A stretch of DNA of 64,000 bases, taken from positions 5,580,001-5,644,000 of the forward strand of contig NZ_CP108383.1 of assembly GCF_035958815.1 (NCBI RefSeq), read 5' to 3'. A model generated the notes under the pieces. That model was given only the letters and a program-made list of their open reading frames with translations, did not search any database and was not told the DNA's origin. Of this stretch, positions 32,690-40,954 are shown in pieces. The position numbers and the translations under genes are program-made. Source of the DNA: Nocardia sp. NBC_01327 (lineage in GTDB: Bacteria; Actinomycetota; Actinomycetes; Mycobacteriales; Mycobacteriaceae). Position 1 is the first letter of the stretch. Every line of letters begins with the position of its first letter.

Positions 32690-33793
32690 GTGATGGGTGG
32701 CCGTTCGGAAAAGCCGAGCCGCGAGCCGATGCTGCTCGCGCACCCGGCGATGCTGCCGGAGACGATGACGGCGTTGTGGTCTCCCGGCAGTTCATCGCGG
32801 TCGAATATCGAACTCCCCGTTCTGACCGCGGGAGAGGCCGAGCACGACAGCTTCTTCGGAATCCTGCGCGCCGCAGAGGATCCCGCCGTGCTGTGGCGAA
32901 CGGCCCTCACCCACAGCCTGCGGGAGATCACCGCCCGGCTGGCGGCGCAGATCCCGCCGCGGCCGGAACCGGACCTGCTCGCCGGGTTGTCTGCCGCATT
33001 GCCCGCGGAAGTCTTGCGGTCGCTGACACGAACGTCCGGCGCGGGCCACCCCGCATGGGCACCGCTCGACTGGTGGATCGAGGGCCACCGCCTCTTCGCC
33101 GTACTGACGCAGATGGCGACCGTGGCCCTGCGCCACGCGTGCATGCATAGCAGGCTGGGTCTGCCCGCCGCCGCCACCTCGGGCCTCGATACCGCCGCGG
33201 CGCTATTCCGTTCCAGCGCAGCGGCATTGCGCATCACCTCGAACTTCAGCGCCACGGAATACCGCGAGCGGATACGACCGCTGATGGCGCCGCCGGAGGT
33301 GTCGGCGGGCTTCAGCGGGCTGCTGTCGGTGGACCATCGCATGCTCGTCGCCACGCTCCGGCAGTGCCGTCGCGGCCTGGACAGTCCGGCGGTATCCCCC
33401 GGGGCCGAACGCCTGCGGGCCGCGCTCACCGCCGTATACGGTGCGCACGAAGGGGTGTGCGAACGCTTCGTCGGTGATGCCGCGCCCAGCCTCCGTACGG
33501 TGACGAGCCCGCGCCCGTCCTCCGCCGTGCTCGTACTGCACGAGCTCGCACAGCGGCGAATAGGGCTGATCGACCCGGGTGCGCATTCACTCCCCGGCGG
33601 CGATCCGGCTGATGTCGTCCCAGGCGGCGGCGACATGCTCATACCTGGTGGCGGTGCCGCCGATCGCCAGGCGAAGGGTGAACGCGCCGCGAACTACGGT
33701 GTGGGACAGATACACCCGGCCGGAGGCATTGAGCGCGTCGAGCAGCCGCTGATTGGGTTCATCGGGCCCGCGAAGCCGGAAGCAGACCAGTGA
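32690..33793 (+). CDS. Unrecognised helical protein, long convergent overlap
   Basis: This 367-aa protein starts at GTG 32690 or ATG 32693. The core (about residues 115-230) is helical, with WWIEGHRLFAVLTQMATVALRH and RITSNFSATEYRERIRPLM then APPEVSAGFSGLLSVDHRML. The latter recalls heme-dependent aromatic oxygenases of the tryptophan-dioxygenase superfamily, but I cannot confirm this by eye. The last 69 or so residues are glycine- and proline-rich and lie antisense to the decarboxylase end (207-nt overlap), so they may be read-through after loss of an earlier stop. The neighbouring aromatic amino acid decarboxylase would fit an aromatic substrate. Confidence 0.6.
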   Translation: MMGGRSEKPSREPMLLAHPAMLPETMTALWSPGSSSRSNIELPVLTAGEAEHDSFFGILRAAEDPAVLWRTALTHSLREITARLAAQIPPRPEPDLLAGLSAALPAEVLRSLTRTSGAGHPAWAPLDWWIEGHRLFAVLTQMATVALRHACMHSRLGLPAAATSGLDTAAALFRSSAAALRITSNFSATEYRERIRPLMAPPEVSAGFSGLLSVDHRMLVATLRQCRRGLDSPAVSPGAERLRAALTAVYGAHEGVCERFVGDAAPSLRTVTSPRPSSAVLVLHELAQRRIGLIDPGAHSLPGGDPADVVPGGGDMLIPGGGAADRQAKGERAANYGVGQIHPAGGIERVEQPLIGFIGPAKPEADQ

Positions 33794-35029
33794 CAGCGGA
33801 TGCGGGGCCATCAGTTCGAAGCGCTCGTCCGCACCCACCCATGCCGCGAATTGCTGTGCCAGCGCGACACTGTGCCGGAAATGCGTCCGCAAGCCCTCCA
33901 CCCCGTAACACCGGATGACCGCCCAGAGTTTGAGCGCCCGGAACCGGCGCCCCAGGGGCACCTGCCAGTCCCGGTAATCGATCACCGCACCCGAATCCGT
34001 CGCGGAATTGCGCAGATACTCCGGCAGCACCGACAGCGCACCCACCAGCGACTCCCGATCCGCGACATAGCAAGCGTCGCAATCGAATGCGGTGAGCATC
34101 CACTTGTGCGGATTCGTCGCGTAGGAGTCGGCATAGGCGTCCACCCCGTGATGAATCCATCGAAACTCCGGGCATACCGCGGCCACCCCGACGTACGCCG
34201 CGTCCACATGCAGCCATGCCCCGTATTCACGGCAGGTCCGCCCGATCGGCTCGACCGGATCGACCGCACCGGTCGAGGTGGTACCCACCGTGGCCATCAC
34301 CATGACCGGGATAATGCCCTGCGCCACATCCTCTTTCATCGCCGACCGGAGCGCGTCGGGATCCATCGACAGATCCGGGCGCGTATCGATGAACCGCACG
34401 GACGACGCGCCGAGACCGCTGATGCGCACACCCTTCTCCAGCGAGGAGTTCGCCTGTGTCGAGGTGTACACCGCGTAGCGACCGCGCTCGACACCCTCGC
34501 GGCCCACCTGCCCGCCCGAGGCCCGGTGCAGTGCGGCGACCAGCACCACCAGAATCGCGCTCGATGCCGAGTCCTGGATCACCCCGCCCCCGGTACCCGC
34601 GAAGGTGAATTTCTCCGGCAGCGCCAGCATCCCGGCCAGCCAATCAAGGACGTGCTGTTCCACTTCGGTGCACGCCGGACTGGTCTGCCACAGCATCCCC
34701 TGCACGCCCAGCCCCGCCGCCAGCAGCTCCGCGAGCACCGCCGGACCGGACGTACTGGTCGGAAAGTACGCGAAGAATCCCGGGTGCTGCCAATGCGTCA
34801 GCCCGGGAACAACAATCGCGTCGAGATCCGCCAGCACGGCATCGAAGGACTCGCCCACCTCCGGCGGTGCGGCCGGCAATTGCCCGCGCACCTGCCCCGG
34901 CTCCGCCCGGGACAGCACCGGCAGCGATTCCACCCGCTCCCAGTAGTCCGCGATCCAATCCACCGCCGCCCTGCCCTGGCGGCGGAACTCTTCGGCGGTC
35001 ATATGCTGGGGCACAGGTATTTCAGCCAT
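33587..35029 (-). CDS. PLP-dependent (group II) amino acid decarboxylase, aromatic type
   Basis: This 480-aa protein is an aromatic-L-amino-acid-decarboxylase-like PLP enzyme: HWQHPGFFAYFPTSTSGPAVLAELLAAGLGVQGMLWQTSPACTEVE at the start of the fold, GGGVIQDSASSAILV, WLHVDAAYVGVAAVCPEFRW, and the PLP lysine (about K309) in NPHKWMLTAFDCDACYV. Likely substrates are Tyr, Trp or dopa (inference). ATG 35029 is chosen over TTG 35035. Its 3-prime end overlaps the unidentified protein on the other strand. Confidence 0.9.
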   Translation of the reverse strand: MAEIPVPQHMTAEEFRRQGRAAVDWIADYWERVESLPVLSRAEPGQVRGQLPAAPPEVGESFDAVLADLDAIVVPGLTHWQHPGFFAYFPTSTSGPAVLAELLAAGLGVQGMLWQTSPACTEVEQHVLDWLAGMLALPEKFTFAGTGGGVIQDSASSAILVVLVAALHRASGGQVGREGVERGRYAVYTSTQANSSLEKGVRISGLGASSVRFIDTRPDLSMDPDALRSAMKEDVAQGIIPVMVMATVGTTSTGAVDPVEPIGRTCREYGAWLHVDAAYVGVAAVCPEFRWIHHGVDAYADSYATNPHKWMLTAFDCDACYVADRESLVGALSVLPEYLRNSATDSGAVIDYRDWQVPLGRRFRALKLWAVIRCYGVEGLRTHFRHSVALAQQFAAWVGADERFELMAPHPLSLVCFRLRGPDEPNQRLLDALNASGRVYLSHTVVRGAFTLRLAIGGTATRYEHVAAAWDDISRIAAGE

Positions 35030-35306
35030 CGGCAATCAGGTTCGCGGCGCCCGGAACGGCCCGCTCCCCTACTCCTTCTTGTCGTAGTGCGCGGATGCGG
35101 TACTGGCCTACCGAAAATGCGAACGAACACGAGATGCGGAGCAGTCGAGCGGCGGACACGATCTTATCCACCCGTGCCGTGGGTCACCGAGCACCACTCC
35201 GGTCGGGGTGGGTGGCGAAGCTACCCGCTCGAAACACGCACCCGCGGCGGAGTTTTCGGTCACGATGGATCGTCCGATCTGTACGAACTGGTGGAGGTGG
35301 TCCGCG

Positions 35307-35756
35307 ATGACGTTGCTGGACACGGAGACTCGCCGCTGGCTGGCCGAGCCGCGGTTCTGGACGATGGGCACGGTGAACCCGGACGGCAGCCCACAGCTGA
35401 CCCCGATGTGGGTGGGCCTCGAGATTGTCGACGGCGCCGAGTACGTCGTGGTCAATACTTCGGTGGGCCGGGTGAAGCAGGAGAACCTGAGTCGCGACGC
35501 CCGCCTGTCCCTGGCGTGTTTCGATACCGACAACCCGTACGACCGTATGGAGATTCGCGGCCGCGCCGTCGGCTATCTCGAGGGCGCCGAAGCGATAGCC
35601 GTCATGGATCGGCTTGCGCAGAAGTATCTGTCGGTCGAGAAGTTCCCGTGGCTGGTCCCCGGCGAACAGAGGTTGGCGGTCCTGATCGAGCCGGACCGGG
35701 TCCACCACACGATCGGCGTCGAGCCCTTCCGGCCCGGCGTACTACCGTCCCCCTAG
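35307..35756 (+). CDS. PPOX-class F420-dependent oxidoreductase-like protein
   Basis: This 149-aa split-barrel protein has LLDTETRRWLAEPRFWTMGTVNPDGSPQLTPMWVGLE ... VVVNTSVGRVKQENLSRDARLSLACFDTDNPYDRMEIRGRAVGYLEG, typical of F420-dependent biliverdin-reductase-like and related PPOX proteins. GGAGGTGG (35293-35300) 6 nt before ATG 35307 settles the start. It is monocistronic between the decarboxylase and DUF2277 genes. Confidence 0.88.
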   Translation: MTLLDTETRRWLAEPRFWTMGTVNPDGSPQLTPMWVGLEIVDGAEYVVVNTSVGRVKQENLSRDARLSLACFDTDNPYDRMEIRGRAVGYLEGAEAIAVMDRLAQKYLSVEKFPWLVPGEQRLAVLIEPDRVHHTIGVEPFRPGVLPSP

Positions 35757-35871
35757 CCCTCGCCGTCGGGTACCGTCCGCTCGGCCGTGAAACGTCCTGA
35801 CCAGTGCGTTCAATCCCCGGCCAGGACCCGATCCGTCCGTCCCGTCGGACCCCGGGCGTAGGCTCGCAGGC

Positions 35872-36141
35872 ATGTGCCGCAACATTCAGACCCTGCACAA
35901 TTTCGAGCCGCCCGCCACCGAGGACGAGGTGCACGCGGCAGCCCTGCAGTACGTCCGCAAGATCAGCGGAAGTACCAAACCCTCCCAGGCCAACCAGGCC
36001 GCCTTCGACCTGGCGATCGAAGAGATCGCCGCCGCGACCGGCAGACTCCTCGCGGGACTCACCACCAACGCCCCGCCCAGGGACCGCGAGACCGAGGCCG
36101 CCAAGGCCAAGGCTCGCGCCCTGATCCGCTACACCCGCTGA
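35872..36141 (+). CDS. DUF2277-family protein
   Basis: This 89-aa protein is a near-textbook DUF2277 sequence: MCRNIQTLHNFEPPATEDEV, ALQYVRKISGSTKPSQANQ, then ATGRLLAGLTTNAPPRDRE. A conserved Cys is at position 2. The function is unknown. It converges on the antigen-85-like esterase with a 13-nt gap. Confidence 0.9.
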   Translation: MCRNIQTLHNFEPPATEDEVHAAALQYVRKISGSTKPSQANQAAFDLAIEEIAAATGRLLAGLTTNAPPRDRETEAAKAKARALIRYTR

Positions 36142-36154
36142 CACCCACCCGCGG

Positions 36155-37205
36155 TTACGCGGGCAGCCCTAGGCCGTGCGCGAGCACAGGCCAGGAGGCG
36201 GCCAGTTCGTCGTCCCAGTACCCCCAGGAGTGGGTGCCGTACGGGCGCAGTTCGACCGTGGCCGGAATGTTCAACTCCGCCAATCGATCTGCCATGGCTC
36301 GCGTGCAGTGGTCGACCGCGGCCTCGATCGCGCCGCCCACGAGGATCTGGTTCGCCAGCGCGCCCACCCCGGCGTCGACGAGGTGCCGGTCAGCCGTCGT
36401 GTCGTACGGGCCCGGCAGCCCGTTGCCGCTCGACAAATAGAGGCCGAGGCCACGCAGTCCCGCCGCATTCATATACGGATCATTGGCGGCCCACTGCGGA
36501 TCATCGGGCGGTCCGTACATGTTCTCCGCATCCCCGCCGCTGTAGGCCACCGTGAGACGCACGAAGGCCTGCCCGACCGGATCCGCGATCTGCGCACATC
36601 CGCTGTACGCCGCCACCGCCCGATACAGGCCCGGCTTCGCGATCGGCAATTGCAGCACCGAGGTCCCCGACATCGAAACTCCCGCAATCGCATTGACACC
36701 GTTCGCGCCGAGGGCCGCGTCGATCAGCGGCGGCAATTCCTCGGTCAGATACGTCTTCCATTTCACAACACCCAGCAACGGATCCGGCGCCCGCCAATCC
36801 GCATAATAGGACGCCGCACCACCAACCGGCTGCACCACATTGACGTCTTTACCCGCCAGAAAATCTCCAGCATGAGTCTCGTGATCCCACGACGCCGACC
36901 CCTTCCCCCCCACTCCCCCCGCTGAGCAGATACAACACCGGCCGCGGCACCGACACATCCGCCGGCCGCTGCACCTCCACCTTGAATTCAGCATTCATCG
37001 CAGCAGAGAAAACAGTGAGAACCACATGCCTACCACCATCGACGTGGGTATTCACTATTCGTGAACCATCCGGCGCAACCGCCGAATTGCCTTTTGCACC
37101 GGGTTCAGTCACCTTCTGATCGGCCGCAGCCGAGGGCAGGAATGGCGCCGAGAGCACGGTGGCGGCGAGGACGCCCGCAGCAATCACAATTGCCGCCCCG
37201 CGCAT
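36155..37205 (-). pseudogene. Antigen-85/mycolyltransferase-like secreted esterase, frameshifted at a G7 run
   Basis: The N-terminal frame (37205 down to about 36910) encodes a signal peptide (MRGAAIVIAAGVLAATVLS) and the domain start up to RPVLYLLSGGSGG. The C-terminal frame continues with SASWDHETHAGDFLAGKDVNVVQPVGGAASYYADW, the nucleophile in AIAGVSMSGTSVLQL, and the histidine in YGTHSWGYWDDEL. The two join only if one G is removed from the run of seven at 36905-36911 (minus-strand G). Alpha/beta esterases of this family transfer mycolates or hydrolyse esters outside the cell. It could be a true pseudogene, a switchable homopolymer, or an assembly error. Confidence 0.78.
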
Positions 37206-37413
37206 AAACGAGCGAGAACGCACCGGTCTAGTTTGTCCTGCGCCGCTCTCGAGGCATCGCACAGCCGCAATTTACTCCGCTAATCGATCCCGGCCGTGGC
37301 ACGACACCAATCGAACTGGACTGGCCGGCGCTGCGAGACGCATGGAGTGCCGTCGGTCCCGAGCACGGCCGCACAGCGATCCAGCCGATCGCAGCCGAAT
37401 TAATCATCCAGCT

Positions 37414-37444
37414 GGTTGACACACACAACCTATGGGTTGACTAT
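37414..37444 (+). promoter_or_regulatory. MFS-pump promoter with repeated GGTTG half-sites
   Basis: TTGACA (37416-37421) and GACTAT (37439-37444) are spaced 17 nt apart and end 6 nt before ATG 37451, so the message may be leaderless. GGTTGAC occurs at 37414-37420 and 37435-37441, with the inverse CAACC at 37426-37430 between them. This is a plausible operator for the TetR encoded at 38917-39567. Confidence 0.55.
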
Positions 37445-37450
37445 CGTCGT

Positions 37451-38938
37451 ATGAGCGTGCGCGACGAACCGACAACCGACTCCTCGGCTCAGGAACCCGG
37501 CCCCGGGACACCCACCCTGCCCGAACCACCTCCAGCACTCACCGCCGAAGCCAGACGGGTCATCGTTGTCGTGCTGCTCGGGGCGATCCTCACCTTCCTC
37601 GACGCCACTGTCGTCAATGTCGCGCTGCACGATCTGTCCGCAGACTTCGACGTCTCCCTGGGAACCGTCCAGTGGGTGGTCACGGGCTACCTCCTCGCGC
37701 TGGCAGCGGTGATTCCCATGTCCGCCTGGCTGATTCGGCGCTTCGGCGCGGCCAGGACGTACACGATCGCGCTGGCCGTGTTCGTGTTCAGCTCACTGCT
37801 CTGCGGTCTGGCACACAATGTCGGCACACTCATCGCCTTCCGCGCTCTCCAGGGAATCGGCGGGGGGCTGATGATGCCGGTCGGCCAGGCCATCCTGGTC
37901 GCAGCCGCGGGCCCGCGCGGACTGGCGCGGGCCATGAGCGCCATCGGCATCCCCATGGTCCTCACCCCGGTCCTCGGGCCCACCATCGGCGGACTGCTGC
38001 TGGCACACGCGGGCTGGGCATGGATCTTCTGGATCAATGTGCCCATCGGGATCATCGGAATCGTGCTCGCTGTGCGCGTGCTGCCGCCGGACACTCCGCA
38101 GGCCGGTGGACGACTGGACCTGACAGGTCTGCTGCTGCTCTCCGGCGGGGCGACCGCACTGACATACGGTCTGGCACAGGCGAGCGCGCGCGGCTCCGCC
38201 CGACTCTGGCACGGCGTCGTCCCAGCGGCCGGCGGCCTTGCACTCATCGCGATATTTGCGGCCTGGGCTTTACGGGCACGCAACCCGCTACTGAACCTGC
38301 GCCTCTACCGGAACGGCGTCTTCGCGTCCGCTTCGGTCGCCGTATTCGCCATGGGCGCAGCAACCTTCGGCGGAATGATCCTGATGCCGCTGTACTACCA
38401 GGTGATCCGGCACGATGACGCGGTGACGACGGGCATGCTGCTGGCACCGCAGGGGCTCGGCGCGGCGGTGGCAATGTTCTTGTCGGGCAGGCTGTTCGAG
38501 AAGATCGGCAGCGTGACGGCTGTCGTCGGCGGGATCATCTGCATTGCCGCGACCATCCCCTTCATGACAATAGGGCCCGAAAGTTCCTACTGGTTATTGA
38601 GTATCGCCTTGGTGGTGCGCGGATTCGGCCTCGGCATGGCGGGGATGCCGGCCATGACCGCCGCCTTGCGAGCCGTGGGCCCCGACGAGGTCACCGACGC
38701 GACGCCCCTCCTCACTATGCTCCAGCGTGTCGGCGGCTCGGTGGGCACCGCACTGTTCGTCGTTGTGCTGCAACAGCATTTGGACAACGCGGGCAAGGAT
38801 GCATCCCAGCAGGCGTCGGCCTTCGGGACTGCATTCATATGGGTGCTCGCGGCTACTGTCCTCGCCACGGCGCCCGCAGTCTTCATGGCGCGTATCGAAC
38901 ATCGCGCCGCGCACAATCAAGACGCATCAGGTTTGTGA
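37451..38938 (+). CDS. MFS drug efflux transporter (DHA2/EmrB-QacA type)
   Basis: This 495-aa, 14-helix major facilitator has ILTFLDATVVNVALHDLSADFDVSLGTVQWVVTGYLLALAAVIPMSAWL at the start, the proton-antiport signature PVLGPTIGGLLLAHAGWAWIFWINVPIGI, and a hydrophilic first 35 residues. It exports drugs or hydrophobic toxins by proton antiport. ATG 37451 sits about 6 nt below a -10-like element (leaderless). Its end overlaps the convergent TetR gene by 22 nt. Confidence 0.92.
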   Translation: MSVRDEPTTDSSAQEPGPGTPTLPEPPPALTAEARRVIVVVLLGAILTFLDATVVNVALHDLSADFDVSLGTVQWVVTGYLLALAAVIPMSAWLIRRFGAARTYTIALAVFVFSSLLCGLAHNVGTLIAFRALQGIGGGLMMPVGQAILVAAAGPRGLARAMSAIGIPMVLTPVLGPTIGGLLLAHAGWAWIFWINVPIGIIGIVLAVRVLPPDTPQAGGRLDLTGLLLLSGGATALTYGLAQASARGSARLWHGVVPAAGGLALIAIFAAWALRARNPLLNLRLYRNGVFASASVAVFAMGAATFGGMILMPLYYQVIRHDDAVTTGMLLAPQGLGAAVAMFLSGRLFEKIGSVTAVVGGIICIAATIPFMTIGPESSYWLLSIALVVRGFGLGMAGMPAMTAALRAVGPDEVTDATPLLTMLQRVGGSVGTALFVVVLQQHLDNAGKDASQQASAFGTAFIWVLAATVLATAPAVFMARIEHRAAHNQDASGL

Positions 38939-39567
38939 TCCTGCAGGTGCGCGATCAACCGCTGCACCTGCTCACCGTACTTCGCCCGGAATTCAGCACT
39001 ACCGGGATCGTGTCCGAGTAGATGGTGCGCACTGCGGGGCAGTACGCCGGGAGCCATGACAATGCTCATCAGAATGAGACGTACGAAGCCGGGGTCCAGA
39101 TCCGCCGCGATCTCGCCCCGCGCCTGCGCGCGTTCGATATTCGTCACGTCCTGATCCAGCATCTGATCTTCCAGCGCGTCCACGTCGGCATTCTCGAATT
39201 CCGCCGGATCGGTCAAGCCGCGCCACAGCGCCAAGCGGATATAACGAGGATCCCGCAGTCCTGCGTCGAGGTACTGCAGAGCAATTTCCTCGAGCGTCTG
39301 ATCGGTCTCGGCAACCATTTTCCCACGCTCGGCCGACCGGCCCTGTATCTCTCGATACAGCCCTTCTTTACCTCCGAAATAATAACTGATCAACTGTTTG
39401 TTCAAGCCCGCACGATTTGCAATATCCTGAATTCTCGTGCCCGCATAACCTTTGGCGGAGAATTCACTCAGTGCCGCATCAACCAAAGCGCGGCCGGACC
39501 GCTCTGCGTCGCGGACGCGCTCTTCGGATTGCGGCGAACGGCGCGACTTTGCCGCATCGGATGACAT
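38917..39567 (-). CDS. TetR-family regulator of the MFS pump
   Basis: This 216-aa TetR repressor has the helix-turn-helix ALVDAALSEFSAKGYAGTRIQDIANRAGLNKQLISYYFGGKEGLYREI and a ligand domain ending RLIAHLQDHKPDAS. ATG 39567 (MSSDAAKS) is used; GTG 39573 is two codons upstream. It is convergent with, and overlaps, the MFS gene and probably represses it at the repeated GGTTG sites. Confidence 0.9.
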   Translation of the reverse strand: MSSDAAKSRRSPQSEERVRDAERSGRALVDAALSEFSAKGYAGTRIQDIANRAGLNKQLISYYFGGKEGLYREIQGRSAERGKMVAETDQTLEEIALQYLDAGLRDPRYIRLALWRGLTDPAEFENADVDALEDQMLDQDVTNIERAQARGEIAADLDPGFVRLILMSIVMAPGVLPRSAHHLLGHDPGSAEFRAKYGEQVQRLIAHLQDHKPDAS

Positions 39568-39626
39568 GGGCACATGTTATCAGATCGCCCAAAGCCATCG
39601 GATTGCTTGCCTCGTATTTTCAGATT

Positions 39627-40037
39627 TTATTTCGAAGGCAAGAGGAATGCTGAGCGTTCGAACTCGTTCTGCTTGACGGCTTGGACGAATGCGGAGTATT
39701 CGAGGTGGTCGAAATACAGCTTGGCGGCGCCTACGGAGGACTCGCATTCGGGTGAGGCGCTGAATTCGTAGAGGCCGTCGGCGCCCTGGACGATGAGCAG
39801 AATCTGGCGGAGTGGCCTGCCGGTGCGCAATGCCTGCTGGATGACTTCGAATTGGTCGTGATCGAAGGTCAGGCATTCCTCGGCGGGGACGCTCGATTCC
39901 GCAGTGTCGAACGAATCGGTGAGTTTGTCGTCCCACACCAGGGTTCGGTGATCGTCGCGGTAGACCATGACGCAGGCCTGCTGGGGTGAGCTCGCGGCCG
40001 CTTTGAGGAATTGTCCGACGGTGGGTGTCCTCGGCAT
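39627..40037 (-). CDS. Small protein, DUF397-like C-terminus
   Basis: This 136-aa protein starts at ATG 40037, 7 nt after AAAGGA. The tail LYFDHLEYSAFVQAVKQNEFE resembles the end of DUF397 proteins (LRFTPAEWAAFLAGVKAGEF), which commonly accompany DUF5753 regulators in actinomycetes, though the first part (CVMVYRDDHRTLVWDDKL) is atypical. It is 60 nt downstream of the methyltransferase and is the third gene of the leftward module 41848 to 39627. The family call is tentative. Confidence 0.65.
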   Translation of the reverse strand: MPRTPTVGQFLKAAASSPQQACVMVYRDDHRTLVWDDKLTDSFDTAESSVPAEECLTFDHDQFEVIQQALRTGRPLRQILLIVQGADGLYEFSASPECESSVGAAKLYFDHLEYSAFVQAVKQNEFERSAFLLPSK

Positions 40038-40097
40038 TGGTGGATCCTTTCGAACTGCGCCGGCGACGTCGGCGGCCGCACGGCGCATCTGACTGCG

Positions 40098-40922
40098 CTA
40101 GGGAAGGCTTCCCACAGCGGCGAAGTTGCAGGGGCGGGCGTAGTCGTCGGTATCGACCGGCTGATCGGGGTGCCAGTCCGTGGCGTAGGTGATGCCCGGT
40201 TCGGTCATCGTCCAACCCTCGAAGAACGTCGCGAACTGGTTCCGGTTTCGCAGCGTGACGGGTGTGCTGGCATCGGTGAAGACCGCGGCGCCGGCGGCTA
40301 CCTGCTCTTTGATCTTCTGGCCCGCGTCCTCGAGCGACACATGTGTCATCGCGATGTAGCTGCCGGGCGCAACCGCATCGCGCAGCTGCCGGATCAATGC
40401 CGCGGGCTCATCGGCGTCGGTCACCCAGGGCAGGACCGAGACCACCAGCAGTCCGACCGGTTCGGAGAAGTCGATAAGGCGTTGTGTGTCAGGGTGTTCG
40501 AGAATCCGCGCCGGATCCCGCAGATCGGCGTCGACCATCGCGGTGGTGTCGAGCACCTGTTCGTTCCGCAGCAGATCGCGGGCCCGGTTGATGGCCTCTT
40601 CGTCATTGTCGACGTAGACGACGCGGGCGTCCGGCACCAGCTCCCGGGCGACCTCGTGCGTATTGCCCCCGGTCGGCAAGCCCGACCCGATGTCGAGGAA
40701 CTGGCGAATTCCATTGGCGGCCATATATCGCACCGCACGACCCAGGAACCGGCGATTGTGCTGCGCCCAGAGCGGATAGAACGGGATATCGGCGTAGAGG
40801 CGATGGATGAAGGGCAGATCCGATTCGAAGATCACTTCGCCGGTGATCATGTGATGGTAGATGCGCGCCGAACTCGGCTTGTGCGTGTCGAGTTGCCGTG
40901 GCTCGAAGTCATTGCTGGACAT
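40098..40922 (-). CDS. SAM-dependent methyltransferase, DUF574/Methyltransf_19 family (module 1)
   Basis: This 274-aa protein has the family's HKPSSARIYHHMITGE start, FLGRAVRYMAANGIRQFLDIGSGLPTGGNTHEVA, ARVVYVDNDEEAINRARDLL, and a late SYIAMTHVSLEDAG. It is paralogous to 53995-54825. This actinobacterial family is usually next to DUF5753 regulators; the substrate is unknown. It follows the regulator by 32 nt on the same strand. Confidence 0.88.
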   Translation of the reverse strand: MSSNDFEPRQLDTHKPSSARIYHHMITGEVIFESDLPFIHRLYADIPFYPLWAQHNRRFLGRAVRYMAANGIRQFLDIGSGLPTGGNTHEVARELVPDARVVYVDNDEEAINRARDLLRNEQVLDTTAMVDADLRDPARILEHPDTQRLIDFSEPVGLLVVSVLPWVTDADEPAALIRQLRDAVAPGSYIAMTHVSLEDAGQKIKEQVAAGAAVFTDASTPVTLRNRNQFATFFEGWTMTEPGITYATDWHPDQPVDTDDYARPCNFAAVGSLP

Positions 40923-40954
40923 AGTGATTCCTATTCAGTTGAGCGGTTCGCGGG

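Noticed and set aside
33800..35800. 666-aa plus-strand frame opposite the decarboxylase
   Set aside because: Arg/Pro/His-rich antisense translation; the decarboxylase on the minus strand has all family motifs.
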